64,000 nucleotides of DNA from Fluviicola sp. (GCA_031260455.1 JAIRJW010000012.1:93900-157899), one strand, 5' to 3'. Positions 18,011 through 28,315 are shown, numbered from the stretch's first letter. Notes: generated by a model from the sequence alone, not told the origin. Translations and numbers: made by a program.

Positions 18011-20419
18011 ATGAAATACTTGCTATCCATCTTATTACTTGCAACTTCTTCTTTTGTTTTTGCACAAACCGGTAGAATCACCGGAAAAGTTCGCGATTTA
18101 CAGGGAGAAGCGATTGTCGGAGCATCTGTGTTTGTAAAGACTAGTCAATTATATGGGGCGAATTCAGATGAGAACGGTCAATTCTCGCTGGAGCTTCCGG
18201 TTGGGATCTACAACCTGATCTGCAGAATGGACGGAATGAATACCGATACCATTCAGATCAATGTGACAGAAAACGGGTTGATCGAACTGGATATTCCGAT
18301 GGAAGAGATTTCAACAGTATTGGATGTGGTAGAAATCAAGGTGGGAAAATTTGATAAACCACTGGAGGATCAAACCGTTTCAATGGAAGTATTGAAGCCC
18401 CGTTTGATCGAAAGCAAAAACACGCGTAGTATTGAAACTGTTTTGGATCAAACACCAGGACTGAATATTCTGGATGGTGAACCCCAAATACGCGGCGGAA
18501 GTGGATTTACCTTCGGAGTTGGTTCGAAAGTAGCTGTCATGGTTGATGACATGCCTATGCTTTCCGGAGATGCGGGAAAGCCTGAATGGGGATTCATCCC
18601 GGTAGAAAATATCAGCCAGGTAGAAGTAATTAAAGGAGCCGCTTCTGTTTTGTCAGGAAGTTCCGCATTATCCGGCTCCATAAATATCCGCACAGCTTAT
18701 CCAACTGCCACACCGCTTACCAAAGTCATTTTATACAGTGGTTTATACAGTACTCCTTCACAAGAAGGGGCTAAATGGTATGACGACACTCCATTAATCA
18801 CCGGAGCTACTTTTTTACATTCCCGAAAGTACAAGCAATGGGATCTGGTTTTAGGGGGCAATTTTAATTATGATCATGGTTACATTGGCCCTCCGGTTGT
18901 TGATCCCGGAGTTTTGGCAGACACGATTACCAATTTTACCAACAAACAGATGGTAAGCAAACGTGCCCGTCTGAATTTCAATTTATCGCGCAGAGACAAG
19001 AAAATCAAAGGGCTTCAATATGGGATCAATGGGAATTTTATGTTGCAGGAAACCAATATGCCACTGGCCTGGTTAAATGATAGCAGTGGTCTTTACAGAG
19101 CTTACCCGGGAGCCATTTTTCTACAAAAACAGTTGATTTTTAATATCGATCCCTACATTACTTATTCCAGCAAGCATGGTGCAAAACACAGTTTGAGAAC
19201 GCGGGTCCTCAGAACCGTTAATGATATGTCTGCCAATCAAAGCAATCAGGCAACTGTGCTTTATGGCGATTATCAATTCCGAAACACATTTAAACAAATC
19301 ATTTCTGTCGATTTCGTTGGTGGAATCACCGCCCAGCACACCTATTCTTATGCAAATATTTATGCCGGATCCGGAAGGCCAGTGAACCAATTGCTAAATC
19401 TTTCCGCTTATGCCCAGGCTGAAAAAAAATTCTGGAAACGATTAACTATTTCAGTTGGGGGGCGCCTGGAATATTTTCAATTAAATGATACGGTTACAGC
19501 TTTAAAACCTATTTTCAGGGCGGGATCCAGCTTCAAAATCCACAAAGCCACATTTTTAAGAGCTTCCTACGGGCAAGGGTACCGTTTTCCAACCATTACA
19601 GAACGTTTTATCAAAACAGGTGTAGGAAACTTCGGTGTATTCCCTAATCCGGAACTGAAGCCTGAAACAAGCTGGAATGCTGAGTTTGGTATCAAACAAG
19701 GATTTAAACTCGGACCCGTAATGAGCTTTCTGGATATTGCAGGCTTCTGGCAGGAATACCAAAACACCATTGAATACATGTTTGGAATATGGCATAGTTT
19801 TACCTCCGTTGAGGATATGTCAACAGGTGCCGGATTCAAATTTTTAAATACAGGAAACTCCCGTGTAAGGGGTATTGACGCATCTTTGGCAGGAACAGTT
19901 GCTATTGGTAAAAAAAGTGATTTAACTTTTCTATGCGGATATACCTACATTCTGCCGCAAACATTAAATCCTGATTATCTTTATGCAACGGATTCTCTGG
20001 ACCGCAAATTCACCTACAATACTACCTCTCTGAATCCCGGTTCAAAAATTTTAAAATATCGTTTCTTACATAACTTAAAAATTGACATGGAATACACTGC
20101 TCTAAAAAAGCTGTCCATCGGCTTCAGTGCGAAGTATTATTCCAAAATTGTCAACATGGATGCCATCATCAAAGATTTTGAAGATTTAACAAATATGATT
20201 GATATACTTCAAAATTTACGATATATGGACTATTACTACTCCCACCATCACGGAAACTGGATTTTTGATGCACGCATTTCTTATTTGCTGAAAGACAAAC
20301 ACCGTTTTGCATTGATCGGCAGTAATATTCTGAACACAACGTATTCCCTGAGACCATTGAAAATCGAGCCTCCGAGAACCGTTATGCTGCAATACACCCT
20401 GAAATTAGGCGGGGATTAA
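18011..20419 (+). CDS. TonB-dependent outer-membrane receptor
   Basis: An 802-residue protein with signal peptide MKYLLSILLLATSSFVFAQ, a carboxypeptidase-regulatory-like domain (GRITGKVRDLQGEAIVGASVFV to about residue 100), a plug domain (TVLDQTPGLNI, IRGGSGFTFG, VEVIKGAASVLSGSSALSGSINI) and a 22-strand-type barrel to the end (RASYGQGYRFPTITERF is a typical barrel segment). It takes up a substrate using energy from TonB-ExbBD. No SusD partner is next to it, so glycan uptake of the SusCD kind is unlikely. A SCO1-like copper protein follows 43 bases downstream, which weakly suggests a metal or metal-chelate cargo. Confidence 0.92.
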   Translation: MKYLLSILLLATSSFVFAQTGRITGKVRDLQGEAIVGASVFVKTSQLYGANSDENGQFSLELPVGIYNLICRMDGMNTDTIQINVTENGLIELDIPMEEISTVLDVVEIKVGKFDKPLEDQTVSMEVLKPRLIESKNTRSIETVLDQTPGLNILDGEPQIRGGSGFTFGVGSKVAVMVDDMPMLSGDAGKPEWGFIPVENISQVEVIKGAASVLSGSSALSGSINIRTAYPTATPLTKVILYSGLYSTPSQEGAKWYDDTPLITGATFLHSRKYKQWDLVLGGNFNYDHGYIGPPVVDPGVLADTITNFTNKQMVSKRARLNFNLSRRDKKIKGLQYGINGNFMLQETNMPLAWLNDSSGLYRAYPGAIFLQKQLIFNIDPYITYSSKHGAKHSLRTRVLRTVNDMSANQSNQATVLYGDYQFRNTFKQIISVDFVGGITAQHTYSYANIYAGSGRPVNQLLNLSAYAQAEKKFWKRLTISVGGRLEYFQLNDTVTALKPIFRAGSSFKIHKATFLRASYGQGYRFPTITERFIKTGVGNFGVFPNPELKPETSWNAEFGIKQGFKLGPVMSFLDIAGFWQEYQNTIEYMFGIWHSFTSVEDMSTGAGFKFLNTGNSRVRGIDASLAGTVAIGKKSDLTFLCGYTYILPQTLNPDYLYATDSLDRKFTYNTTSLNPGSKILKYRFLHNLKIDMEYTALKKLSIGFSAKYYSKIVNMDAIIKDFEDLTNMIDILQNLRYMDYYYSHHHGNWIFDARISYLLKDKHRFALIGSNILNTTYSLRPLKIEPPRTVMLQYTLKLGGD

Positions 20420-20462
20420 TGTTTATCGAAGCAATTTAGGATGTAATTTTGTAAAAAACAGT

Positions 20463-21122
20463 ATGCGTGTCCTAATTGTCGGTTTGATTTTTGTTGTCGG
20501 GGTTGGAGTTTCCTATTTCATCACAAAACCAAAAGATGAACCTTTGAAGGTCTATAATCCCATTGATGTAGAATCTGAAATGGTGGAGGAAGATCTGGCT
20601 CGAAAAGGTTTCGGACATACTATCCAAGAATTTTCATTTACCGATCAAGACGGAAAACCATATGGATCCAAAGATCTGAAAGGGAAAGTATACGTTGCGG
20701 AGTACTTCTTTACAACCTGCGGAACCATTTGTCCAAGAATGAATGCGGAAATGCAGCGCATCCAGGCAGTTTATAAGGGAGAGAGTCGATTCAAAATCGT
20801 GAGTTTCACCGTTGATCCCGAGACAGACTCTGTTGCTCAAATGAAGTTGTATGCCGAAGGACATGGAGCAGACCCAAAGCAGTGGCATTTTCTGACCGGA
20901 GAAAAAACAGACCTGTACAAACTGGCCAGACGCAGCTTCTTTGTCTTAAAACCTGCCGAAGCAGCTAACCAGGGAGATGTCGGTTCCGATTTCATTCACA
21001 CGAATTACTTTGTCCTGGTAGATCCTCAAAAACGCATCCGCGGATATTACGACGGAACTGACCCCAAAGAAGTGGATAAATTGATTGGTGATATCCGGAA
21101 ATTATTGAATGGGGCAGACTAA
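20463..21122 (+). CDS. SCO1/SenC-family copper chaperone
   Basis: One N-terminal membrane helix (residues 3-20) anchors a thioredoxin-fold domain facing the periplasm. The copper ligands are visible as TTCGTICPRM (Cys86 and Cys90, CxxxCP) and FIHTNYF (conserved His near residue 179). SCO proteins deliver copper to the CuA site of cytochrome oxidase or act as thiol reductants. At 219 residues it is normal length. TAATTTTG at 20444-20451 could be a promoter of its own, but it lies close behind the TonB receptor on the same strand, so read-through is also likely. Confidence 0.9.
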   Translation: MRVLIVGLIFVVGVGVSYFITKPKDEPLKVYNPIDVESEMVEEDLARKGFGHTIQEFSFTDQDGKPYGSKDLKGKVYVAEYFFTTCGTICPRMNAEMQRIQAVYKGESRFKIVSFTVDPETDSVAQMKLYAEGHGADPKQWHFLTGEKTDLYKLARRSFFVLKPAEAANQGDVGSDFIHTNYFVLVDPQKRIRGYYDGTDPKEVDKLIGDIRKLLNGAD

Positions 21123-21232
21123 AATTCTTTTTACCCAAATATCAGTTAACTGACCTGTTACAAATTTTCGAAACTACTATACATTAAGCGAATTCTGCTT
21201 ATTTTCGAGCACGTATATCGAAAAAGCAATCC

Positions 21233-23011
21233 ATGCAAACTACAAAAACAAACTACGGAGCACTAACCATACTCACCACTGTTTTTTTCTTTTGGGGGTT
21301 CATCGCCGCAGGAAACAGCGTGTTCATTCCCTTTTGTAAACACTACTTTGGGCTGGATCAATTTCAGAGCCAGCTAATCGACTTTGCTTTTTACGGAGCT
21401 TATTACCTGGGAGCACTCAGTTTGTTTGTTTTTAGTACGGTATCCGGAAGGGATCTCGTATCCAACTGGGGATACAAAAAAGGTATTGTCTACGGACTGC
21501 TGTTTTCAGCTCTGGGAGCCATAACTATGATTATTTCCGTTTACCTGAATGTATTTACAGCCATGTTATTCGGATTGTTTATTGTTGCCCTGGGCTTTTC
21601 CCTGCAACAAACGGCAGCCAATCCGTTTATGATTGCAATCGGAGATGAAAAAACCGGGAGTAACCGCATCAATTTTGGTGGGGGAATTAATAGTTTCGGA
21701 ACTACACTCGGACCTTTAATTGTTGCTTTTGCCCTTTTCGGAACATCTGCTGCGATCAGTGACAAAATGATTGCCAGTTTGAGTTTGAACAAAGTCATCA
21801 TTTTATACGCTGGCGTTGGCTGTCTCTTTCTGGGAGTTGCTGCCCTATTCGGCTTTTCCAAAAGCCTTCCGAGCGGAAAGTTGGAAACAACGGAAGATTC
21901 CTCAACGAATTCAACTATTCGCCCGAAAAAAACAATGGTTACCATGCTGGTTATAACCGGTCTCCTGATTGTTTGTTTTTCACCGGTGTTCAGCAGCTAC
22001 CGGTCAACTGAAGCGAAACAATTGACCGAATTAAAAAATGACCTGGAACAGTTAACGATTGACAACAATAACAAACCGATTCTAAACCTGACTCAAACAC
22101 AGGCAGAGACCAAGACAACAATTGAAAAGGAAATTAAAAAAATTCAGGTACCGCTGGAGAAAAAGCGCATAATCTGGCTTTCAACCGGAATTCTCGTAGT
22201 ATTTGGGGGAATCCTGTTTGCAAACCGTTCTGCCAAAAAGAATGAAGCTGCATGGGGTGCTATGAAATATCCGCAATTGAGTTTAGGTATGCTCGCAATT
22301 TTCGTATATGTAGGCGTTGAAGTCGCGATTGGAAGCAATCTGGGAGAACTGTTAAAAATGAAAGCATTCGGAGCCTATGAATCTTCTGAAATAACTCCGT
22401 TCATTTCCATGTACTGGGGAAGCCTGATGATTGGCCGCTGGTCAGGCTCCATCAATGTTTTCAATCTCTCCAACCGAGCAAAGCTAACCCTGAAATTCAT
22501 TGTTCCGCTTGTTGCTTTTGGAATCATTCTTGCCTTGACCAGTGCGGCAGGGTATCATGTCAAGATGCTTTACTGGTATATCGGATGTGTTCTGATTCAG
22601 GTTGCCGCATTTTATCTGACCAACGACAAGCCTGCAAGATCACTGGCCGTATTCGGAGGGCTTGGATTACTTTGTATACTGACAGGACTGAATACTTCCG
22701 GAATCATTTCCATCTACTCATTTCTGAGCGCAGGCCTTTTCTGTTCCATCATGTGGCCGTGTATTTTCTCCTTATCCCTGGCTGGACTCGGAAAATACCA
22801 GGCTCAAGGTTCCGGATTCCTGGTCATGATGATTTTGGGAGGAGCTTTGATTCCACCCCTTCAGGGTAAATTATCCGACATCATTGGAATCCAGCCATCG
22901 TTCATTGTAGGTGCCGTGTGTTTTGGATACATTACTTTCTTCGCTGTTTTTGTAAACAAATTGCTCAAAAAACAAGGAATTTCACTGGATAGTGAGACTG
23001 TAAGCCATTAA
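21233..23011 (+). CDS. FucP/GluP-like sugar MFS transporter with central insertion
   Basis: A major-facilitator protein of the fucose/glucose-galactose:H+ symporter type. Helices 1-6 include VFFFWGFIAAGNSVFIPF, FALGFSLQQTAANPF-like text (ALGFSLQQTAANPFMIAIG) and GGGINSFGTTLGP, typical of this family; the C-terminal half starts near YPQLSLGMLAIFVYVGVEV. At 592 residues it is about 150 longer than usual: between the halves (about 235-340) are two additional predicted membrane helices (MVTMLVITGLLIVCFSPVF and IIWLSTGILVVFGGILF) flanking a 65-residue charged helical loop. The sugar cannot be assigned, and no sugar-degradation gene is adjacent. Confidence 0.85.
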   Translation: MQTTKTNYGALTILTTVFFFWGFIAAGNSVFIPFCKHYFGLDQFQSQLIDFAFYGAYYLGALSLFVFSTVSGRDLVSNWGYKKGIVYGLLFSALGAITMIISVYLNVFTAMLFGLFIVALGFSLQQTAANPFMIAIGDEKTGSNRINFGGGINSFGTTLGPLIVAFALFGTSAAISDKMIASLSLNKVIILYAGVGCLFLGVAALFGFSKSLPSGKLETTEDSSTNSTIRPKKTMVTMLVITGLLIVCFSPVFSSYRSTEAKQLTELKNDLEQLTIDNNNKPILNLTQTQAETKTTIEKEIKKIQVPLEKKRIIWLSTGILVVFGGILFANRSAKKNEAAWGAMKYPQLSLGMLAIFVYVGVEVAIGSNLGELLKMKAFGAYESSEITPFISMYWGSLMIGRWSGSINVFNLSNRAKLTLKFIVPLVAFGIILALTSAAGYHVKMLYWYIGCVLIQVAAFYLTNDKPARSLAVFGGLGLLCILTGLNTSGIISIYSFLSAGLFCSIMWPCIFSLSLAGLGKYQAQGSGFLVMMILGGALIPPLQGKLSDIIGIQPSFIVGAVCFGYITFFAVFVNKLLKKQGISLDSETVSH

Positions 23012-23101
23012 TTTTTAATTTTCTTTCAAAAAGAAGATGACAGAAATGTCGCCTTTTTTGATTTTATCCCAGGTAAACACTCAGTTTTTCAAAGTAATCT
23101 A

Positions 23102-23125
23102 TATTGTTTCTAAATAAGGTTAAAT
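23102..23125 (+). promoter_or_regulatory. 24-bp motif before sdhC shared with the sufS upstream region
   Basis: The motif reads TATTGTTTCTAAATAAG, then G, then TTAAAT; the copy at 30382-30405 differs only at the single middle base. It lies 58 bases before the sdhC ATG and 24 bases before a -7 element TAAATTTG (23150-23157), which has no TTG at the normal -33 distance. That position suits an activator or repressor site. The protein that binds it is unknown. Confidence 0.55.
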
Positions 23126-23183
23126 ATTAATTCGGGTTGTTCTAGCGATTAAATTTGTAACGTTTGAAACATTTTAAAACACT

Positions 23184-24101
23184 ATGAGTAAATCTGGAAT
23201 ATTTACGTCCTCATTAGCAAAGAAGTATTGGATGGCCCTCACGGGGCTTTTTCTGATCACCTTTCTTATCGGACACTTATTGGGGAATCTTCAACTAATT
23301 ACAAAAACTGGTGAAGAAGGTCGGCGTGCGTTTAACGAGTACGCTTACTTCATGGGCCATAACATCTTCATCAAGATTCTGGCCTATGCAACTTACATTT
23401 CCATCCTGGCACACGCTTGCCTTGGGTTGTATCTGGCCGTGAAAAATAAACAGGCTCGTCCGCAAAAATATGCGCACAACAGGCCTGGCGCCAATTCCGG
23501 AACAGCTTCCCGCTACATGGCAATTTTGGGTACGGCGATTTTGATCTTTATCTGTACACACATGGCAAACTTCTGGTACAAACAAAAAGTTGCCGAAACA
23601 GTTCCGTTACACTATGTTGAAGTGAAAAAAGTACAACAGGGACAAGATCCGATGACTGGTCAGCAGATCACACAAGAGTATACGGAAATCCAGGCTCTGA
23701 CAACAATGGGTGTTTATTTCCCGATCGGGTACATCAATCCTCAGACACATGAAAAAGAAATTCAGATCAAACCGGAGGGAACAAAATTCAAAGATCCTCA
23801 AAGTGGTTTGGTTGCAGCTGAAGGCTACAAAGATTTACATACAGTGGTGATGAATTTCTTCGGTCAGTCACAGCAAGGACAACCAACAAACCAACTTGCT
23901 GTCTGGGCAGTAATTGGTTATGTGATCTCCATGTTCGTACTCATGTTCCACTTGTGGCACGGATTTGTTTCCGCATTCCAGTCTTTGGGATTGAATCACA
24001 GAAAATACAACAAACTGATTTCCGTTGTTGGAAAAGCATTTGCTGTCGTGGTTCCTTTGTTATTCGCAATTATTCCAGTGATCATTTATTTAAATAGATA
24101 A
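23184..24101 (+). CDS. sdhC: Succinate dehydrogenase / fumarate reductase cytochrome b subunit (type B)
   Basis: Membrane anchor that binds haem and menaquinone for complex II. The sequence has five hydrophobic helices with the family's buried histidines (GHLLGNLQ, FMGHNIFIK, ILAHACLGLYL, THMANFWYK, MFHLWHGFVSAFQSLG). At 305 residues it is about 70 longer than typical relatives: an added hydrophilic segment near 130-215 sits between helices 3 and 4. It is the first gene of sdhC-sdhA-sdhB (18-base gap to sdhA). Confidence 0.93.
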   Translation: MSKSGIFTSSLAKKYWMALTGLFLITFLIGHLLGNLQLITKTGEEGRRAFNEYAYFMGHNIFIKILAYATYISILAHACLGLYLAVKNKQARPQKYAHNRPGANSGTASRYMAILGTAILIFICTHMANFWYKQKVAETVPLHYVEVKKVQQGQDPMTGQQITQEYTEIQALTTMGVYFPIGYINPQTHEKEIQIKPEGTKFKDPQSGLVAAEGYKDLHTVVMNFFGQSQQGQPTNQLAVWAVIGYVISMFVLMFHLWHGFVSAFQSLGLNHRKYNKLISVVGKAFAVVVPLLFAIIPVIIYLNR

Positions 24102-24119
24102 CATTCAAAAAAGTACTTT

Positions 24120-26132
24120 ATGTCTATTCTAGATTCAAAAATACCTGAAGGTCATATTTCAAAAAAATGGACCGACTATAAAGACCACTTGCGCCTGGTT
24201 GCACCGAATAATCGTCCGAAAATTGACGTGATTGTCGTTGGAACAGGTTTGGCGGGAGCTTCTGCAGCAGCCTCACTCGGAGAGATGGGATACAACGTAA
24301 AAGCATTCTGCTTCCAGGATTCTCCCCGCCGTGCACACTCCATTGCAGCTCAGGGAGGAATTAATGCAGCAAAAAATTACCAGAATGATGGTGATTCCGT
24401 TTACCGTTTGTTCTACGATACAATTAAAGGAGGTGACTACCGTGCCCGTGAGGCTAACGTTTACCGTCTGGCTGAAGTATCCGGAAATATCATTGACCAG
24501 TGTGTGGCTCAGGGAGTTCCTTTTGCACGCGAATACGGAGGTTCGCTGGATAATCGCTCTTTCGGCGGCACCCAGGTGCAACGAACATTCTACGCTGCTG
24601 GACAAACCGGGCAACAGTTATTGTTGGGGGCTTATTCGGTGCTTTCACGTCAGATCGGACTGGGACGTATACAAATGTACAACCGCCACGAAATGCTGGA
24701 CTTGGTGAAAGTGGACGGAAAAGCACGCGGAATTATTGCCCGCAACCTGATCACGGGAGAAATTGAGCGTCATTCTGCTCATGCAGTTATTCTTTGTACT
24801 GGTGGTTACGGAAACGTTTACTTCCTTTCCACTAACGCGATGGGATCAAACGTAACCGCAGCCTGGAAAGCACACAAACGCGGAGCTCTCTTTGCAAATC
24901 CTTGTTATGTACAGATTCACCCAACATGTATTCCGGTACATGGAACAAATCAATCGAAACTGACTTTGATGTCCGAGTCACTGCGTAACTCCGGTCGTAT
25001 CTGGGTTCCAAAGAAAAAAGAAGATGCAGAGGCGATTCGTGCGGGAAAATTGAAACCAACACAAATTGCGGAAGAAGACAGAGATTACTACCTGGAGCGC
25101 CGTTACCCGGCATTTGGTAACCTCGTTCCCCGTGACGTGGCTTCCCGTGCGGCAAAAGAGCGTTGCGATGCCGGATACGGAATTGAAGCAAACGATACAA
25201 TGGAAGGGGTTTACCTCGATTTTTCTTCAGAAATCACTGCAAAAGGAAAGCAAACTGCATACGCATCCGGAAATCACAACCCAAATGAAGAAGATATTAT
25301 CAGATTGGGTAAAAAATGGGTAGAAGAAAAATACGGAAACCTGTTCCAGATGTATGAAAAAATTACGGATGAAAATCCGTATGAAACACCCATGAAAATT
25401 TATCCAGCTGTTCACTATACCATGGGTGGAGTTTGGGTTGATTACAACTTACAATCAACAATTCCGGGATGCTTTGTAGCTGGTGAAGCAAACTTCTCCG
25501 ACCATGGAGCAAACCGCCTGGGAGCTTCGGCTTTGATGCAGGGATTGGCAGACGGGTACTTCGTTATTCCTTACACTGTTTCGGACTATCTGGCAGGTGA
25601 AATCCGTACCGGAAAAATTCCTACCAATTCACCCGAATTCGATGAGGCAGAAAACAATGTAAAAGAATTAATTACAAAATTCCTGAATAATAACGGAACA
25701 AAATCTGTAGATCATTTCCACAAACGTTTGGGTCACATTATGTGGAATAAAGTAGGAATGGGCCGCAATGCCCAGGGATTAACGGAAGCTATTTCCGAAA
25801 TCGCCGCTTTGCGTGAAGAATTCTATAAAGATATTTATGTTCCGGGTGATGCAAATGAATTGAACCCGGAATTGGAAAAAGTACTTCGCGTTGCTGACTT
25901 CATGGAACTGGGTCAACTAATGGCTAGAGATGCCTTGCAGCGCAATGAATCCTGCGGGGGGCACTTCCGTGAAGAATATCAGGATTCTGAAGGGGAAACT
26001 TTACGTGATGACCAGAATTTCAACTTTGTTGGAGCTTGGGAATACAAAGGAATGGATATCAATCAGTCCGAGTTACATAAAGAAGTACTGAACTACGAAT
26101 ACATTCAAATCGCAGCCAGAAACTACAAGTAA
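24120..26132 (+). CDS. sdhA: Succinate dehydrogenase / fumarate reductase flavoprotein subunit
   Basis: Catalytic subunit oxidising succinate to fumarate, with covalently bound FAD. The dinucleotide fold is [21 protein letters not shown] (shorter core [10 protein letters not shown]) near residue 40. The FAD-attachment histidine lies in [17 protein letters not shown]. Further signatures are the active-site HPTCIPVHG segment and [26 protein letters not shown]. At 670 residues it is the normal length for the Bacteroidota/epsilon type-B enzyme. It sits between sdhC and sdhB. Confidence 0.97.
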   Translation: MSILDSKIPEGHISKKWTDYKDHLRLVAPNNRPKIDVIVVGTGLAGASAAASLGEMGYNVKAFCFQDSPRRAHSIAAQGGINAAKNYQNDGDSVYRLFYDTIKGGDYRAREANVYRLAEVSGNIIDQCVAQGVPFAREYGGSLDNRSFGGTQVQRTFYAAGQTGQQLLLGAYSVLSRQIGLGRIQMYNRHEMLDLVKVDGKARGIIARNLITGEIERHSAHAVILCTGGYGNVYFLSTNAMGSNVTAAWKAHKRGALFANPCYVQIHPTCIPVHGTNQSKLTLMSESLRNSGRIWVPKKKEDAEAIRAGKLKPTQIAEEDRDYYLERRYPAFGNLVPRDVASRAAKERCDAGYGIEANDTMEGVYLDFSSEITAKGKQTAYASGNHNPNEEDIIRLGKKWVEEKYGNLFQMYEKITDENPYETPMKIYPAVHYTMGGVWVDYNLQSTIPGCFVAGEANFSDHGANRLGASALMQGLADGYFVIPYTVSDYLAGEIRTGKIPTNSPEFDEAENNVKELITKFLNNNGTKSVDHFHKRLGHIMWNKVGMGRNAQGLTEAISEIAALREEFYKDIYVPGDANELNPELEKVLRVADFMELGQLMARDALQRNESCGGHFREEYQDSEGETLRDDQNFNFVGAWEYKGMDINQSELHKEVLNYEYIQIAARNYK

Positions 26133-26194
26133 ACAGACAACATTTTGGGTGGGACGGCATTATTGCCTGTGCCTGTTCACTAATAACTAAAAAT

Positions 26195-26959
26195 ATGGCA
26201 TCAAAAACAATCAATATAAACCTGAAGATCTGGCGTCAAAAGAACGCTAACTCCAAAGGAAGTATGGAAACATACAAACTGGACAATGTTTCAACAGACA
26301 GTTCATTCCTGGAAATGCTGGATCAATTAAATGAGCAGCTGGTAAATGAGCACAAAGAACCTGTCGCATTTGACCATGATTGTCGTGAGGGAATCTGTGG
26401 AATGTGTTCTTTGTATATCAATGGAGAAGCCCACGGACCAGACCGTGGTGTAACGACTTGTCAGTTGCACATGCGTAAATTCAAGGACGGTGAAACGATT
26501 TATGTAGAACCATGGAGAGCAAAAGCATTTCCGGTAATCAAAGATTTGGTTGTAGACCGTTCGGCATTTGACCGTATCCAGCAAGCAGGGGGTTTTGTTT
26601 CCGTAAATACTTCAGGACGTACGATAGATGCGAATACCATTCCGGTCGGAAAAGCAGAAGCTGATAAAGCATTTGAAGCAGCAACCTGTATCGGTTGCGG
26701 AGCATGTGTTGCAACTTGTAAAAATGCTTCCGCCATGCTATTTGTTTCCGCAAAAGTTTCTCAGCTGGCATTACTACCGCAAGGACAGGTTGAAGCAAAA
26801 CAACGCGTTCTGAACATGGTAAAACAAATGGATGAAGAGGGATTCGGAAATTGTACGAATACCGGAGCATGCGAAGTGGAATGTCCAAAAGGAATTTCTT
26901 TGGAAAATATTGCACGTATGAACCGTGAATACTTAAAGGCAATAGTTGCTGCGGATTAA
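26195..26959 (+). CDS. sdhB: Succinate dehydrogenase / fumarate reductase iron-sulfur subunit
   Basis: Electron-transfer subunit with three Fe-S clusters. The [2Fe-2S] plant-type site is seen as [16 protein letters not shown] near residue 62, the [4Fe-4S] site as [13 protein letters not shown] and the [3Fe-4S]/[4Fe-4S] pair as [15 protein letters not shown]. At 254 residues it is the usual length. It follows sdhA after 62 bases and the operon ends at a strong palindromic terminator. Confidence 0.97.
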   Translation: MASKTININLKIWRQKNANSKGSMETYKLDNVSTDSSFLEMLDQLNEQLVNEHKEPVAFDHDCREGICGMCSLYINGEAHGPDRGVTTCQLHMRKFKDGETIYVEPWRAKAFPVIKDLVVDRSAFDRIQQAGGFVSVNTSGRTIDANTIPVGKAEADKAFEAATCIGCGACVATCKNASAMLFVSAKVSQLALLPQGQVEAKQRVLNMVKQMDEEGFGNCTNTGACEVECPKGISLENIARMNREYLKAIVAAD

Positions 26960-26985
26960 ATACTCCCAAACAACGATATATAAAC

Positions 26986-27021
26986 AAAATACCCCGGGTT
27001 TTTAAAAACCCGGGGTATTTT
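26986..27021. terminator. Bidirectional palindromic terminator between sdhB and fabF
   Basis: A perfect 36-base palindrome with AAAATACCCCGGG on one arm and CCCGGGGTATTTT on the other, joined by TTTTTAAAAA. The GC-rich core flanked by A and T runs suits termination of both convergent transcripts. Confidence 0.9.
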
Positions 27022-27067
27022 ACTGTTTTTACTTTATTAACCCCGTCACGTCTTCCCTTCAGGATAA

Positions 27068-28315
27068 TCAAATCTGGAACTTCTTGAAAATCACCGTTGC
27101 AATGTGCCCTCCGAAACCAAAGGTATTGCTCATAGCATAAGTCATCTTCTTTACCTTTCCTTTCCGTAATGGAAAATCAAACAAACCTTTAAAATCCGGT
27201 TCGATATCTGTTGTGTTGATAGTCGGAGGAACCACGGAGTCCTGGAGCGCCTTGATACAGGCAATGGCTTCTACTGCTCCGGCCGCTCCCAGCAAATGTC
27301 CGGTCATGGATTTCGTTCCGGAAACACTCAGTGATTGCCTTTCACCAAATACGCGTTTCAAAGCGATCAATTCACTGTTGTCGCCCTGCGGAGTAGAAGT
27401 TGCGTGCATATTCACGTAATCGATCTGATCAGCTGTAATCCCCGCATCGTGCAGAGCCTCTTCCATTCCAAGAACAGCTCCGTCTCCTTCTGGATGAGTT
27501 CCCGTCAGATGATAAGCATCCGCAGCCATTCCGCCACCGACTACCTCTGCGTAAATTTTCGCTCCCCGTGCTATTGCGTGTTCGTATTCTTCCAGGATGA
27601 TCGCTCCGGCACCTTCTCCCATTACGAAACCATCTCGTGTTACATCAAACGGACGCGAAGCAGTTTCGCAGGAATCATTGCGTTTCGACAACGCCTGGGC
27701 AGAAGAGAATCCTCCGATTGCGGCTTCGTTAATTGCGGCTTCTGAGCCTCCGGAAATGATCATATTTGCTTTCCCCCATTTGATGTAGTTGAAAGCATCA
27801 ATCATAGCTGTATTGGACGTTGCACAGGCAGAAACTGCGCAGTAATTGATTCCTCTAAGACCATATTCCATGGAAATGATCCCGGAAGCAATATCGACCA
27901 GGATACGCGGAATAAAAAAAGGCGTAAAACGTGGTGTCCCATCTCCGGCACAGTATTCCTTCATCTGATCCTGGAATGTCTGGATTCCTCCGTTTCCGGA
28001 TCCCCAGATCACCCCGATGCGGTCTCTGTTCAGCTCTTCAAAATTGATCCCGGCATCCGAAACTGCCTCTCTCACCGCAACAAGCGCATATTGAGAGAAC
28101 GGATCATATTTTCGGATTTCCTTCACGTCAAAATGATCGGCAGAATTATAGCCCTTTACTTCACAGGCAAACGTTGTCTTGAATTTCGACGTATCGAATT
28201 TTGTGATCGGGGCCGCACCACTTTCCCCCGCTTTCATGTTGTTCCAGAAGTCAGGAACGTTGTTCCCGATTGGTGTAAGGGCTCCCAATCCGGTAATTAC
28301 AACTCTTTTTGTCAT
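27068..28315 (-). CDS. fabF: Beta-ketoacyl-ACP synthase II
   Basis: Condensing enzyme elongating acyl-ACP with malonyl-ACP in fatty-acid synthesis. The catalytic triad is visible: Cys in VSACATSN, His in MHATSTPQGD and His in GTKSMTGHLLGAAGA; the N-terminal RVVITGLGALTPIG and C-terminal NTFGFGGHIATVIF are also family hallmarks. At 415 residues it is normal. The usual acpP neighbour is absent; instead it follows Fe-S assembly genes on the same strand after a 69-base gap. Confidence 0.97.
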   Translation of the reverse strand: MTKRVVITGLGALTPIGNNVPDFWNNMKAGESGAAPITKFDTSKFKTTFACEVKGYNSADHFDVKEIRKYDPFSQYALVAVREAVSDAGINFEELNRDRIGVIWGSGNGGIQTFQDQMKEYCAGDGTPRFTPFFIPRILVDIASGIISMEYGLRGINYCAVSACATSNTAMIDAFNYIKWGKANMIISGGSEAAINEAAIGGFSSAQALSKRNDSCETASRPFDVTRDGFVMGEGAGAIILEEYEHAIARGAKIYAEVVGGGMAADAYHLTGTHPEGDGAVLGMEEALHDAGITADQIDYVNMHATSTPQGDNSELIALKRVFGERQSLSVSGTKSMTGHLLGAAGAVEAIACIKALQDSVVPPTINTTDIEPDFKGLFDFPLRKGKVKKMTYAMSNTFGFGGHIATVIFKKFQI

